22,156 nt of DNA, from assembly GCA_964396335.1 (NCBI GenBank), contig CAYNEX010000037.1:1-22156 (forward strand), read 5' to 3'. This DNA is from ZC4RG30 sp964396335 (GTDB lineage: Bacteria > Pseudomonadota > Gammaproteobacteria > Steroidobacterales > Steroidobacteraceae). Below, in pieces: positions 15,402 through 22,156 of the stretch. Every line of letters begins with the position of its first letter. Within the stretch, counting starts at the first letter, position 1. Position numbers and translations under genes: made by a program. Under the pieces are notes generated by a model. That model searched no databases. It saw nothing but the letters and a program-made list of their open reading frames with translations, and was not told the DNA's origin.

Positions 15402-16778
15402 TCAACCGAACTGCCGCAGGATGTCGTTGAAAAGCGCCACGCCCATCAGCAGCACGAGCATTGCGATACCCACCTGCTGGCCCAGGATCTGCGCCCGCTC
15501 GGAGAGCGGACTGCCCTTCACCCACTCCACCAGCTGGTACACCACCTGGCCGCCATCGAGGATGGGCACCGGCAGCAGGTTGATGAACCCCAGCGAGAGA
15601 CTGATGAGCACCAGGAAGGAAATGAACGTGGTGGCGCCGGAGATCGCCGACTCGCCGGCGAACTCCATGATGGTCAGCGGACCGGAAAGGTTCTTCAGGG
15701 ACACATTCCCCTGCAGCATGCGCCAGAACACCTTGGCCTGCAGGACGGTCATGTCCCAGGCGCGTCCGGCGCCCATCGACAGGGACTCGAACAGGCCGAG
15801 GCGCGACTGCAGCACCATCGATTCAGGCAGCGTCGGACGGGCCGCGCCGACGCCCAGGCGGCCGACCTCGGCGCCGTTGGCTTCGGTGACCCCCACTTCG
15901 ACACGCAGCGTGCGCTCGGCGCCGTCGCGGCGCAGGGTGACGTCCATCGTGCCGCGCGGACGGGACTGGATCTGGCGGGTCAGCTCTTCGAAATCGGCCA
16001 CCGGCGCGCCGTTGACGGCCAGCACCTCATCGCCGACACGCAGGCCGGCCAGGTCAGCCGGACCACCCGCCTCCACCTCGGTCAGTACCGCCGGCACGGT
16101 CGGTCGCCAGAAGCGGAAGCCCAGTCCACCGGGCAGGCTGTCCGGCTCGGTGAGGCGGCGGCGCTGCGCGGCGTCGGCGACATCGAGCACCACCACGCGC
16201 TCGGCGCCGGCCTGGTTGCGCACGGTCATGCGCAAATGGCCGTCGCCGGTCATCTTCTCGAGCAGGCCGATCAGCACGTCGGAACGACCATCGGCGCGAC
16301 GGCCGTCGAGCGCGAGGATTTCATCGCCGGACTGCAGCCCGGCCATCGCCGCGGGCGTGTCGGGCTGCACCTGCCCCACCACGGCGCGCAGGTCCTGCGT
16401 GCCATTGACCCAGTACAGGCCCCACAACAGCAGGATGGCAAAGAAGATGTTGAAGGCCGGACCGGCCAGCAGCACCAGGATGCGCTGCCAGTGCGGGCGA
16501 CGGGTGAAGGCGCGGTGCAGTTCGGAGGGATCGACCGGACCTTCGCGCTCGTCGAGCAGCTTCACGTAGCCGCCCAGTGGAATGGCCGCCACCACGTATT
16601 CGACGCGGTCGGCGTCACGGCCGATGCGCCGCCACAGCGCCTTGCCGAAGCCCACCGAGAATTTCTGGACCTTGAAACCTAAGCGGCGCGCCACCCAGTA
16701 ATGGCCGTATTCGTGCACGGTGACCAGCACGCCGACGGCGACCAGGAAGGCCAGCAGGTGCTGCCAGGACAGGCTCAT
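15402..16778 (-). CDS. rseP: RseP intramembrane zinc protease (site-2 protease)
   Basis: RseP cuts the anti-sigma factor RseA within the membrane after DegS, releasing sigma E when outer-membrane protein folding fails, and it also removes leftover signal peptides. The 458-residue product (E. coli 450) has the zinc site HEYGH at residues 22-26 in the first membrane segment (HEFGH in E. coli). Two tandem periplasmic PDZ domains are seen around residues 120-290 (LRAVVGQVQPDTPAAMAGLQSGDEILALDG and TEVEAGGPADLAGLRVGDEVLAVNG regions). The third zinc ligand is Asp408 in PVPILDGGQVV. The C-terminal membrane segment is at about 435-450. It overlaps dxr by 4 bases (ATGA, 16775-16778) and lies 1 base before bamA. 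I found no convincing sigma E promoter in or before it. Confidence 0.98.
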   Translation of the reverse strand: MSLSWQHLLAFLVAVGVLVTVHEYGHYWVARRLGFKVQKFSVGFGKALWRRIGRDADRVEYVVAAIPLGGYVKLLDEREGPVDPSELHRAFTRRPHWQRILVLLAGPAFNIFFAILLLWGLYWVNGTQDLRAVVGQVQPDTPAAMAGLQSGDEILALDGRRADGRSDVLIGLLEKMTGDGHLRMTVRNQAGAERVVVLDVADAAQRRRLTEPDSLPGGLGFRFWRPTVPAVLTEVEAGGPADLAGLRVGDEVLAVNGAPVADFEELTRQIQSRPRGTMDVTLRRDGAERTLRVEVGVTEANGAEVGRLGVGAARPTLPESMVLQSRLGLFESLSMGAGRAWDMTVLQAKVFWRMLQGNVSLKNLSGPLTIMEFAGESAISGATTFISFLVLISLSLGFINLLPVPILDGGQVVYQLVEWVKGSPLSERAQILGQQVGIAMLVLLMGVALFNDILRQFG

Positions 16779-17977
16779 CGGGCCACCCCCGACTGCCGCG
16801 AGATGTGCTCTTCGGCCAGCGCGCGGGCACGCGCGTCCGCGGCCAGGATGGCCGTCAGTTCGTTCGCCTCATGCACAGTGCCCCAGGCATCCATCACCGC
16901 CGCACATGTCTCCGGTATGCCACCGAACCTCAGTCTTCCTGCCAGAAAAGCCCCCACAGCCACCTCGTTGGCAGCGTTGAGCACCGCCGGCAATTCCCCG
17001 CCGGCGCGCGCGGCCTCGTAGGCCTGCACCAGGCAGGGAAAACGCCCCGTATCCGGCGCCTCGAAATCCAGCCGCGCCACGCGCAGCAGGTCGAGGAATT
17101 GTACACCGGAGGCCATGCGTTCCGGCCAAGCCAGCGCATGGGCGATCGGCGTGCGCATGTCGGGCGAACCCAGCTGTGCCAGCACCGATCCGTCGACGTA
17201 CTCCACCAGCGAATGCACCACACTCTGCCGGTGGATCACCACCTCGATGCGATCGGCCGGCAGCCCGAACAGCAGCGCCGCCTCGATCAGCTCCAGCCCC
17301 TTGTTCATCAGCGTGGCGGAGTCGACCGAGATCTTGCGCCCCATGTTCCATGTTGGATGGGCGCAGGCCTGCTCGGGGGTTACATTTTCGATAGCGGCGG
17401 CAGACCAGTCCCTGAACGGGCCGCCCGAGGCGGTCAGCAGGATGCGGCGCACGCCGGCCGGCGCCTCGCCCAGCGTGCCTGCCGGCGGCAGGCACTGGAA
17501 GATGGCATTGTGTTCGCTGTCCAGCGGGATGATGCGGGCGCCGGAGGCGCGTGCCGCGGCCAGCACCAGGGGACCGGCCATCACCAGCGGTTCCTTGTTG
17601 GCGATCAGCAGGCGCTTGCCGGCCCGGGCAGCCGCCAGCGTGGACGGCAGTCCCGCGGCACCGACAATCGCCGCCACCACGCAGTCGACCTCGGGCAGCA
17701 CGGCCAGCTGCGAGGCGGCTTCGGCCCCCTCGAGCACACGGCTGGCCACGCCGTGCTGCCGCAGCCGTTCGCGCAGCGTGCCGGCCAGCCGGGCATCGGC
17801 GATGGCGACGTAGTCGGGACGGAATTCGCGGGCCTGTTCGGCCAGGCGCTCGACATTGGAGTGCGCCAGCAGCGCCACCACGCGGTAGGCCCCGGGGTGG
17901 CGTCGCAGCACATCCAGCGTGCTTTCCCCGATGCTGCCCGTCGAGCCCAGGACGGCCACGCCGGCCGGCTGGCTCAT
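16775..17977 (-). CDS. dxr: 1-deoxy-D-xylulose 5-phosphate reductoisomerase
   Basis: Dxr rearranges and reduces DXP to 2-C-methylerythritol 4-phosphate, the committed step of the MEP isoprenoid route, and so feeds UppS. The 400-residue product (E. coli 398) has the NADPH site GSTGSIG at residues 11-17, metal ligands in PLDSEHNAIF (Asp153, Glu155) and the catalytic loop GRKISVDSATLMNKGLE (213-229, ending with Glu229). The segment near residue 126 reads ANKEPLV, where family members usually have Ala, Ser or Thr in place of Pro130; this is close to the cofactor-binding Lys128. Both ends overlap neighbours by 4 bases (cdsA at 17974-17977, rseP at 16775-16778). The position between cdsA and rseP is that of Pseudomonas, not E. 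coli. Confidence 0.97.
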   Translation of the reverse strand: MSQPAGVAVLGSTGSIGESTLDVLRRHPGAYRVVALLAHSNVERLAEQAREFRPDYVAIADARLAGTLRERLRQHGVASRVLEGAEAASQLAVLPEVDCVVAAIVGAAGLPSTLAAARAGKRLLIANKEPLVMAGPLVLAAARASGARIIPLDSEHNAIFQCLPPAGTLGEAPAGVRRILLTASGGPFRDWSAAAIENVTPEQACAHPTWNMGRKISVDSATLMNKGLELIEAALLFGLPADRIEVVIHRQSVVHSLVEYVDGSVLAQLGSPDMRTPIAHALAWPERMASGVQFLDLLRVARLDFEAPDTGRFPCLVQAYEAARAGGELPAVLNAANEVAVGAFLAGRLRFGGIPETCAAVMDAWGTVHEANELTAILAADARARALAEEHISRQSGVAR

Positions 17978-18770
17978 CCGTGCAGCTCCGGCACCAGCTC
18001 CACGCCCAGCATCAGGATGGGCGCGGCAGCCAGCAGGCTGTCGAAGCGGTCGAGCACACCGCCGTGGCCGGGAATCAGCGAGCCGCTGTCCTTCACGCCG
18101 GCGTAACGCTTGGCGAGGCTTTCGTTCAGGTCACCGACCACGGAGAACAGCGTCACCACGCAGGTGACGGCCAGCAGGGCCAGCCACGGCAGTCCGCGCC
18201 AGGTCGCGACGCCCACCGCCAGCAGCGCGCAGACGACGAGGCCGCCCCAGAGGCCGGCCCAGGTCTTGCCCGGCGACACCGCCGGCGCCAGCTTGGCACC
18301 ACCGAAACGGCGACCGGCGAAATAGGCGCCGCTGTCGGCCAGCCAGACGATCAGCAAGGCATACATCACGGCCAGCTGGCCCTCTTCCCAGCCGGTGCGC
18401 ATGCGCACCAGCGCCAGCCAGGCGAAGGACACGGCCAGCAGGCCACTGGCGGCGATCAGCGGCCGCGACACCTTGCGGTTCATCACCACCCAGCCGGTGA
18501 CCACCACCCAGTAGGCGAAGGCGCCCCACAGCACGCTGCGCAGGCCGGTGCGGGTGTGGCTGAGCTGCCACCACAGCAGGCACAGCGCCACCAGCGCCAG
18601 CAGGAACGCCATGCGCGGCGCGCTGCGCGGGGCCACGAAACAGGCCCATTCCCAGCCGGCGGCCAGCAGGATCAGCGACAGCGCCGCCGCCGACCACATC
18701 GGCGGCAGCCACAGCACCGCGCCGATCAACAGCGCGGCGATGAAGACGGCGGAAATGACCCGCGTGCCGG

Positions 18771-18774
<4 letters not shown>
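17974..18774 (-). CDS. cdsA: phosphatidate cytidylyltransferase (CDP-diglyceride synthase)
   Basis: CdsA joins CTP and phosphatidic acid into CDP-diacylglycerol, the precursor of all phospholipids, in the inner membrane. The 266-residue product (E. coli 285) is strongly hydrophobic, with about seven or eight membrane segments. The cytidylyltransferase signature is complete near the C-terminus: SLAKRYAGVKDSG followed by IPGHGGVLDRFDSL. WLADSGAYFAGRRFG and SPGKTWAG in the preceding loop are also typical. The ATG at 18774 overlaps the uppS stop in ATGA and its own stop overlaps dxr in the same manner. Confidence 0.97.
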
Positions 18775-19493
<719 letters not shown>

Positions 19494-19504
19494 GGCACAA
19501 CAGG

Positions 19505-19524
19505 TGAAGGCCTTGCGGCCTTCA
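19505..19524 (-). promoter_or_regulatory. GCAA-tetraloop hairpin on the frr stop, before uppS
   Basis: On the minus strand TGAAGGCC (19524-19517) and GGCCTTCA (19512-19505) form a perfect 8-base-pair stem closed by the loop GCAA (19516-19513), a GNRA tetraloop. The first three bases are the frr TGA stop. The next bases, CCTGTTGTGCC, contain no T-run, so it is not a standard terminator. It lies 11 bases before the uppS ATG and could act as an mRNA stability element or control uppS initiation. Confidence 0.6.
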
Positions 19525-20079
19525 GACCTGCATGACTTCCTTTTCCTTGGCGGCCGTGACCTGGTCGATGTCGGCAACGGCCTTGTCGGTGATCTTCTGG
19601 ATCTCCTCGGCGCCGCGACGCTCGTCGTCCTGCGAGATCAGCTTCTCCTTCAGCGCTTCCTTGATCTCGCTGATCGCGTCCCGGCGCACGTTGCGCACGG
19701 CGACCTTGGCGTTCTCGGCCTCCGAGCGCACCACCTTCAGGATGTCGCGGCGGCGCTCCTCGGTCAGCGGCGGCAGCGGGATGCGGATCACCGTGCCGGC
19801 GGTGTTCGGGTTCAGGTTCAGGTCGGACTTGTAGATGGCCTTCTCGATGGCCCCGACCATGTTCTTGTCCCACGGCGTGACCACCAGCGTGCGGCCATCC
19901 TCGACGCCGATGTTGGCCACCTGGTTCAGCGGCGTGTCGGAGCCGTAGAAGTCCACCTTCAGGCCCTCGATCAGGCTCGGATGCGCACGGCCGGTGCGCA
20001 GCTTCTTCAGGTCGGCCTGGAACGCCTGGATGCATTTCTGCATGCGTTGCGTGGCATCGGCCTTGATGTCATTGATCAT
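19522..20079 (-). CDS. frr: ribosome recycling factor
   Basis: RRF works with EF-G to split post-termination ribosomes from mRNA. The product is 185 residues, as in E. coli. It begins MINDIKADATQRMQKCIQAF and carries the family sequences KLRTGRAHPSLIEGL, YGSDTPLNQVANIGVEDGRTLVV and NPNTAGTVIRIPLPPLTEERR. RNVRRDAISEIKEAL and EIQKITDKAVADID follow in the long C-terminal helix. An AAGGA lies 11 bases before the ATG. It follows pyrH by 17 bases, in the same order as in E. coli, and its stop codon is the base of a hairpin leading to uppS. Confidence 0.98.
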   Translation of the reverse strand: MINDIKADATQRMQKCIQAFQADLKKLRTGRAHPSLIEGLKVDFYGSDTPLNQVANIGVEDGRTLVVTPWDKNMVGAIEKAIYKSDLNLNPNTAGTVIRIPLPPLTEERRRDILKVVRSEAENAKVAVRNVRRDAISEIKEALKEKLISQDDERRGAEEIQKITDKAVADIDQVTAAKEKEVMQV

Positions 20080-20096
20080 GGCTTGCTAGATCCTTC

Positions 20097-20813
20097 TCAG
20101 TTGCTGACCAGCGTACCGACATTCTCGCCGCGCACAACCCGCGGCAGGTCGCCCGGATTGTGCAGGTTGAACACCCTGAGGGGAATGTCGTTGTCGCGGC
20201 ACAGGACGATGGCGGCCGCATCCATCACGTTGAGCCGGTCGTCGAGCACGCGGTCGTAGCTCAGCGACTCATAGCGCGTGGCCTGCGGGTTCTTCACCGG
20301 GTCATCCGAATAGACGCCGTTGACCTTGGTGGCCTTCAGCAGCAGGTCGGCGCCCACTTCGATGGCGCGCAGCGAGGCGGCCGTGTCGGTGGTGAAGAAC
20401 GGGTTGCCGGTGCCGGCGGCGAAGATCACGATGCGCCCCTTCTCCAGGTGGCGGATGGCGCGGCGGCGGATGTAGTCCTCGGCCACCTCGTTGATGCGGA
20501 TCGCGGACATCACGCGCGCGTGCGCGCCGAGGCCCTCGATCGCATCCTGCATGGCCAGCGAATTCATCACCGTGGCCAGCATGCCCATGTGGTCGGCGGT
20601 GACGCGGTCCATGCCGGCACGTGCCAGTCCGGCACCGCGGAAGATGTTGCCGCCACCGATCACCACCGCCACTTCGACGCCGGTGCCGGACACTTCAACC
20701 AGTTCGGAGGCCACGCGCTTGAGCATGGCCGGATCGATGCCGTAATCGGCCGCGCCCAGCAGGGCCTCGCCGGAGAGTTTCACCAGGATGCGCCGGTAAC
20801 GGGTTGAACTCAT
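20097..20813 (-). CDS. pyrH: uridylate kinase (UMP kinase)
   Basis: PyrH phosphorylates UMP to UDP and supplies both UTP and, through PyrG in this window, CTP. The 238-residue product (E. coli 241) belongs to the amino-acid kinase fold: RILVKLSGEAL near residue 8, VIGGGNIFRG at 51-60, DHMGMLATVMN near 74 and AAGTGNPFFTTDTAA near 132. DLLLKATKVNGVYSDDP follows. The start is ATG 20813, preceded by a very strong purine-rich site. It stands just after an intrinsic terminator, so its expression must come from readthrough of the rpsB-tsf transcript or from a promoter I could not identify. Confidence 0.98.
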   Translation of the reverse strand: MSSTRYRRILVKLSGEALLGAADYGIDPAMLKRVASELVEVSGTGVEVAVVIGGGNIFRGAGLARAGMDRVTADHMGMLATVMNSLAMQDAIEGLGAHARVMSAIRINEVAEDYIRRRAIRHLEKGRIVIFAAGTGNPFFTTDTAASLRAIEVGADLLLKATKVNGVYSDDPVKNPQATRYESLSYDRVLDDRLNVMDAAAIVLCRDNDIPLRVFNLHNPGDLPRVVRGENVGTLVSN

Positions 20814-20817
20814 TGCG

Positions 20818-20829
20818 CCTTCCTTCCTC
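20818..20829 (-). promoter_or_regulatory. strong ribosome-binding site of pyrH
   Basis: The minus strand reads GAGGAAGGAAGG, ending 4 bases before the pyrH ATG. This is the strongest ribosome-binding sequence in the window. It lies just after the tsf terminator, consistent with independent initiation of pyrH rather than coupling to tsf. Confidence 0.75.
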
Positions 20830-20836
20830 GTCTTGC

Positions 20837-20862
20837 AAAAAAATCCCCGCCGGAGCGGGGAT
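20837..20862 (-). terminator. intrinsic terminator between tsf and pyrH
   Basis: On the minus strand ATCCCCGC (20862-20855) and GCGGGGAT (20850-20843) pair perfectly over 8 bases around the tetraloop TCCG. A run of seven T follows (20843-20837). This is a textbook Rho-independent terminator. It starts about 40 bases after the tsf stop and would separate rpsB-tsf from the downstream genes at least in part. Confidence 0.9.
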
Positions 20863-20872
20863 ACTCGAATCG

Positions 20873-20888
20873 CCGAATCTTACTTCGG
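20873..20888 (-). repeat. small inverted repeat upstream of the tsf terminator
   Basis: CCGAA (plus 20873-20877) and TTCGG (20884-20888) pair over 5 bases around a 6-base loop. It lies between the tsf stop and the terminator. It is short and may be chance, or may be an accessory 3'-end stem. Confidence 0.25.
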
Positions 20889-20904
20889 TGCGCGGCCCTG
20901 CACG

Positions 20905-21804
20905 TCAGTCTTTCTTTGCCAGGCCGGCCTGGTTCATCACTTCGGTGGCGAAGTCCTCGACCTTCTTCTCGATGCCGGCGCCCACTTCCAGGCGCGCGAA
21001 GCGGGTGATCTTCGCCTTGGCCCCGGCCAGCAGCTTCTCCACCGAGAGCTTGTCATCCTTCACGAACGGCTGGCCCAGCAGGGTGATCTCGCCCAGCCAC
21101 TTGTTCATGCCGCCTTCGACGATCTTGGCGAGAATGTTGTCGGGCTTGCCCTTGTTCTTCTCGTCGTTCTTCATGATCTCGATGCGGATGTCGCGCTCCT
21201 TGGCCTTGGCCTCTTCCGGCACGTCGGCCGCGGAGAGGTAGGCAGGATTGCTGGCCGCCACGTGCATGGCCAGGTCCTTGGCCAGCTGCGCATCGCCACC
21301 GTCCAGCGCCACCAGGGCACCGATGCGGGTGCCGTGCAGGTAGGCGCCGAGGATGCCGGTCGACTCCACGCGCTCGAAGCGGCGCACGGTGATGTTCTCA
21401 CCCAGCTTGGCGATCAGCGCGCGGCGACGCTCGTCGACGGTCTCGCCGGAGGCCAGCTTCTGCGAGGACAGCGCCTCGACATCGGCCGGCTGGCCCGACA
21501 GCGCCAGCTTCGCCACTTCGTTGGCAAAGCCGGTGAAATCGTCGCCACGGGCGACGAAGGCGGTCTCGCTGTTCACTTCGACCAGCACGGCGGTCCTGCC
21601 GTCGTCCGAAGCGGCCAGCGCGATGACGCCCTCGGCCGCGACGCGCGAGGCCTTCTTGTCGGCCTTCGCCAGGCCGTTCTTGCGCATCAGCTCGGCGGCG
21701 GCATCGAGGTCGCCGTTGGTCTCGACCAGCGCCTTCTTGCACTCCATCATGCCGGCGCCAGTGCGCTCACGCAGCTGGCGGACGGTCTCTGCAGTCACGC
21801 TCAT
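20905..21804 (-). CDS. tsf: translation elongation factor Ts
   Basis: EF-Ts exchanges GDP for GTP on EF-Tu. The N-terminal UBA-like domain is clear (TAETVRQLRERTGAGMMECKKAL, residues 4-26), followed by GLAKADKKASRVAAEG. The core that meets EF-Tu includes ALVEVNSETAFVARGDDF-like sequence (VLVEVNSETAFVARGDDF). The chosen ATG at 21804 shares one base with the rpsB TGA (TGATG) and has GGAGG 6 bases upstream, giving 299 residues (E. coli 283). A TTG one codon earlier (21807) is a possible but less likely start. The terminator after the gene closes the rpsB-tsf unit known from many bacteria. Confidence 0.98.
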   Translation of the reverse strand: MSVTAETVRQLRERTGAGMMECKKALVETNGDLDAAAELMRKNGLAKADKKASRVAAEGVIALAASDDGRTAVLVEVNSETAFVARGDDFTGFANEVAKLALSGQPADVEALSSQKLASGETVDERRRALIAKLGENITVRRFERVESTGILGAYLHGTRIGALVALDGGDAQLAKDLAMHVAASNPAYLSAADVPEEAKAKERDIRIEIMKNDEKNKGKPDNILAKIVEGGMNKWLGEITLLGQPFVKDDKLSVEKLLAGAKAKITRFARLEVGAGIEKKVEDFATEVMNQAGLAKKD

Positions 21805-22156
21805 CAACGGCCTCCACGGCGGGCGCCGCCCGCTCCACCGGCAGGACGGCGACGGGCGCCGCTGCCGATCTGTTCCTTGCCACCGGCCGGCACGGCAGGC
21901 ACGGCCGACTCATCGATCTCGGTGTCGGCGATCACACCACCCTCGGCGGCGGCGGCGGCAGCCTCGACGGCGGCGGCAGCCGGCGGACGCGCGGTGCGGC
22001 GGCGCACGGCGGCCTGCGGACGCGGACGGCCACGGCCGGCCGGAGCGCGGCGCGGGGCACCGGATTCGTCCAGCTCGACGAAGTCGTCCTCACCCACCAC
22101 GACCTGCGGCACGGCAGCCTTGCCCTCGAGCACGGCATCGGCCACGGCCGAGGCGT
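21804..22156 (-). CDS. rpsB: 30S ribosomal protein S2, C-terminal part with an extended tail (partial)
   Basis: The frame enters from the right edge and ends at TGA 21804, next to tsf, where rpsB is expected. The first visible residues, ADAVLEGKAAVPQVV...DDFVELDE, resemble the end of Xanthomonas-like S2 proteins. About 86 residues follow this point (codons from 22064 down). They are rich in Ala, Arg, Gly and Pro: a basic block (PRRAPAGRGRPRP, RRRTARPP), a poly-Ala stretch, an acidic stretch (IADTEIDE) and a final basic Gly/Arg end (ARRRPAGGAGGARRGGR). E. coli S2 ends with no such tail. The tail has no stop and leads directly into the coupled tsf start, so it looks truly translated. It is probably disordered; its role is unknown. 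S2 itself binds the 30S body near S1. Confidence 0.9.
   Translation of the reverse strand, partial: ASAVADAVLEGKAAVPQVVVGEDDFVELDESGAPRRAPAGRGRPRPQAAVRRRTARPPAAAAVEAAAAAAEGGVIADTEIDESAVPAVPAGGKEQIGSGARRRPAGGAGGARRGGR
21811..21815 (-). promoter_or_regulatory. ribosome-binding site of tsf
   Basis: GGAGG on the minus strand lies 6 bases before the ATG at 21804, within the last codons of rpsB. It favours 21804 over the TTG at 21807 as the tsf start. Confidence 0.7.

Noticed and set aside
13931..15430. 499-codon plus-strand open frame opposite bamA
   Set aside because: Antisense shadow of bamA with no domain, signal or ribosome-binding support.
15402..17977. Search for a sigma E type promoter (GGAACTT/TCTAA-like) upstream of rseP or bamA
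   Set aside because: A GAACTT occurs inside bamA near 14790 but has no suitable -10 partner, so I do not report a promoter.

Overview
This window is an uninterrupted housekeeping cluster from a high-GC Gram-negative bacterium. Every supported gene lies on the minus strand, so transcription runs from position 22156 towards position 1. The order in transcription sense is rpsB-tsf-pyrH-frr-uppS-cdsA-dxr-rseP-bamA-skp-lpxD-fabZ-lpxA-lpxB-rnhB-dnaE-accA-tilS-pyrG-kdsA-eno. This is the arrangement known from Pseudomonas- and Xanthomonas-type Gammaproteobacteria; Escherichia coli instead has dxr directly after frr and does not keep tilS/pyrG/kdsA/eno here. The lpx, kdsA, bamA and skp genes mean an outer membrane with lipopolysaccharide. 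The end of the S2 core resembles Xanthomonas-like S2 proteins, which would fit Xanthomonadales or a nearby high-GC lineage, but I cannot fix the genus.

Layout: (1) 20097-22156: translation and nucleotide genes (the C-terminal part of ribosomal protein S2, EF-Ts, UMP kinase), with an intrinsic terminator between tsf and pyrH. (2) 15402-20079: ribosome recycling factor, then envelope precursor genes (undecaprenyl diphosphate synthase, CDP-diglyceride synthase, DXP reductoisomerase) and the RseP site-2 protease. (3) 8923-15400: outer-membrane assembly and lipid A synthesis (BamA, Skp, LpxD, FabZ, LpxA, LpxB). (4) 2571-8757: RNase HII, DNA polymerase III alpha, acetyl-CoA carboxylase alpha, tRNA-Ile lysidine synthetase. 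(5) 1-2497: CTP synthase, KDO-8-phosphate synthase, and the first 8 codons of enolase.

The genes fit together: Dxr and UppS supply the isoprenoid carrier, AccA and FabZ supply acyl chains, LpxA/LpxD/LpxB build lipid A, PyrH and PyrG make UTP and CTP (CTP is used to activate KDO and by CdsA), KdsA makes the KDO precursor, and BamA/Skp/RseP insert and monitor outer-membrane proteins. Most junctions are 4-base overlaps or gaps under 45 bases, implying translational coupling. Only three gaps exceed 70 bases: tsf/pyrH (terminator), lpxB/rnhB (165 bases, possible promoter and inverted repeats) and tilS/pyrG (73 bases, one inverted repeat). No stretch above 300 bases lacks a gene.

I saw no mobile element, CRISPR array, tRNA or rRNA, and nothing that amounts to a previously undescribed system. 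The points worth a second look are modest: an 86-residue Ala/Arg/Gly/Pro-rich tail on S2; a tilS gene with no conventional start at the expected place and no room for the C-terminal domain; a GCAA-tetraloop hairpin on the frr stop codon; an LpxA acyl-ruler substitution; and metal-ligand residues in KdsA.
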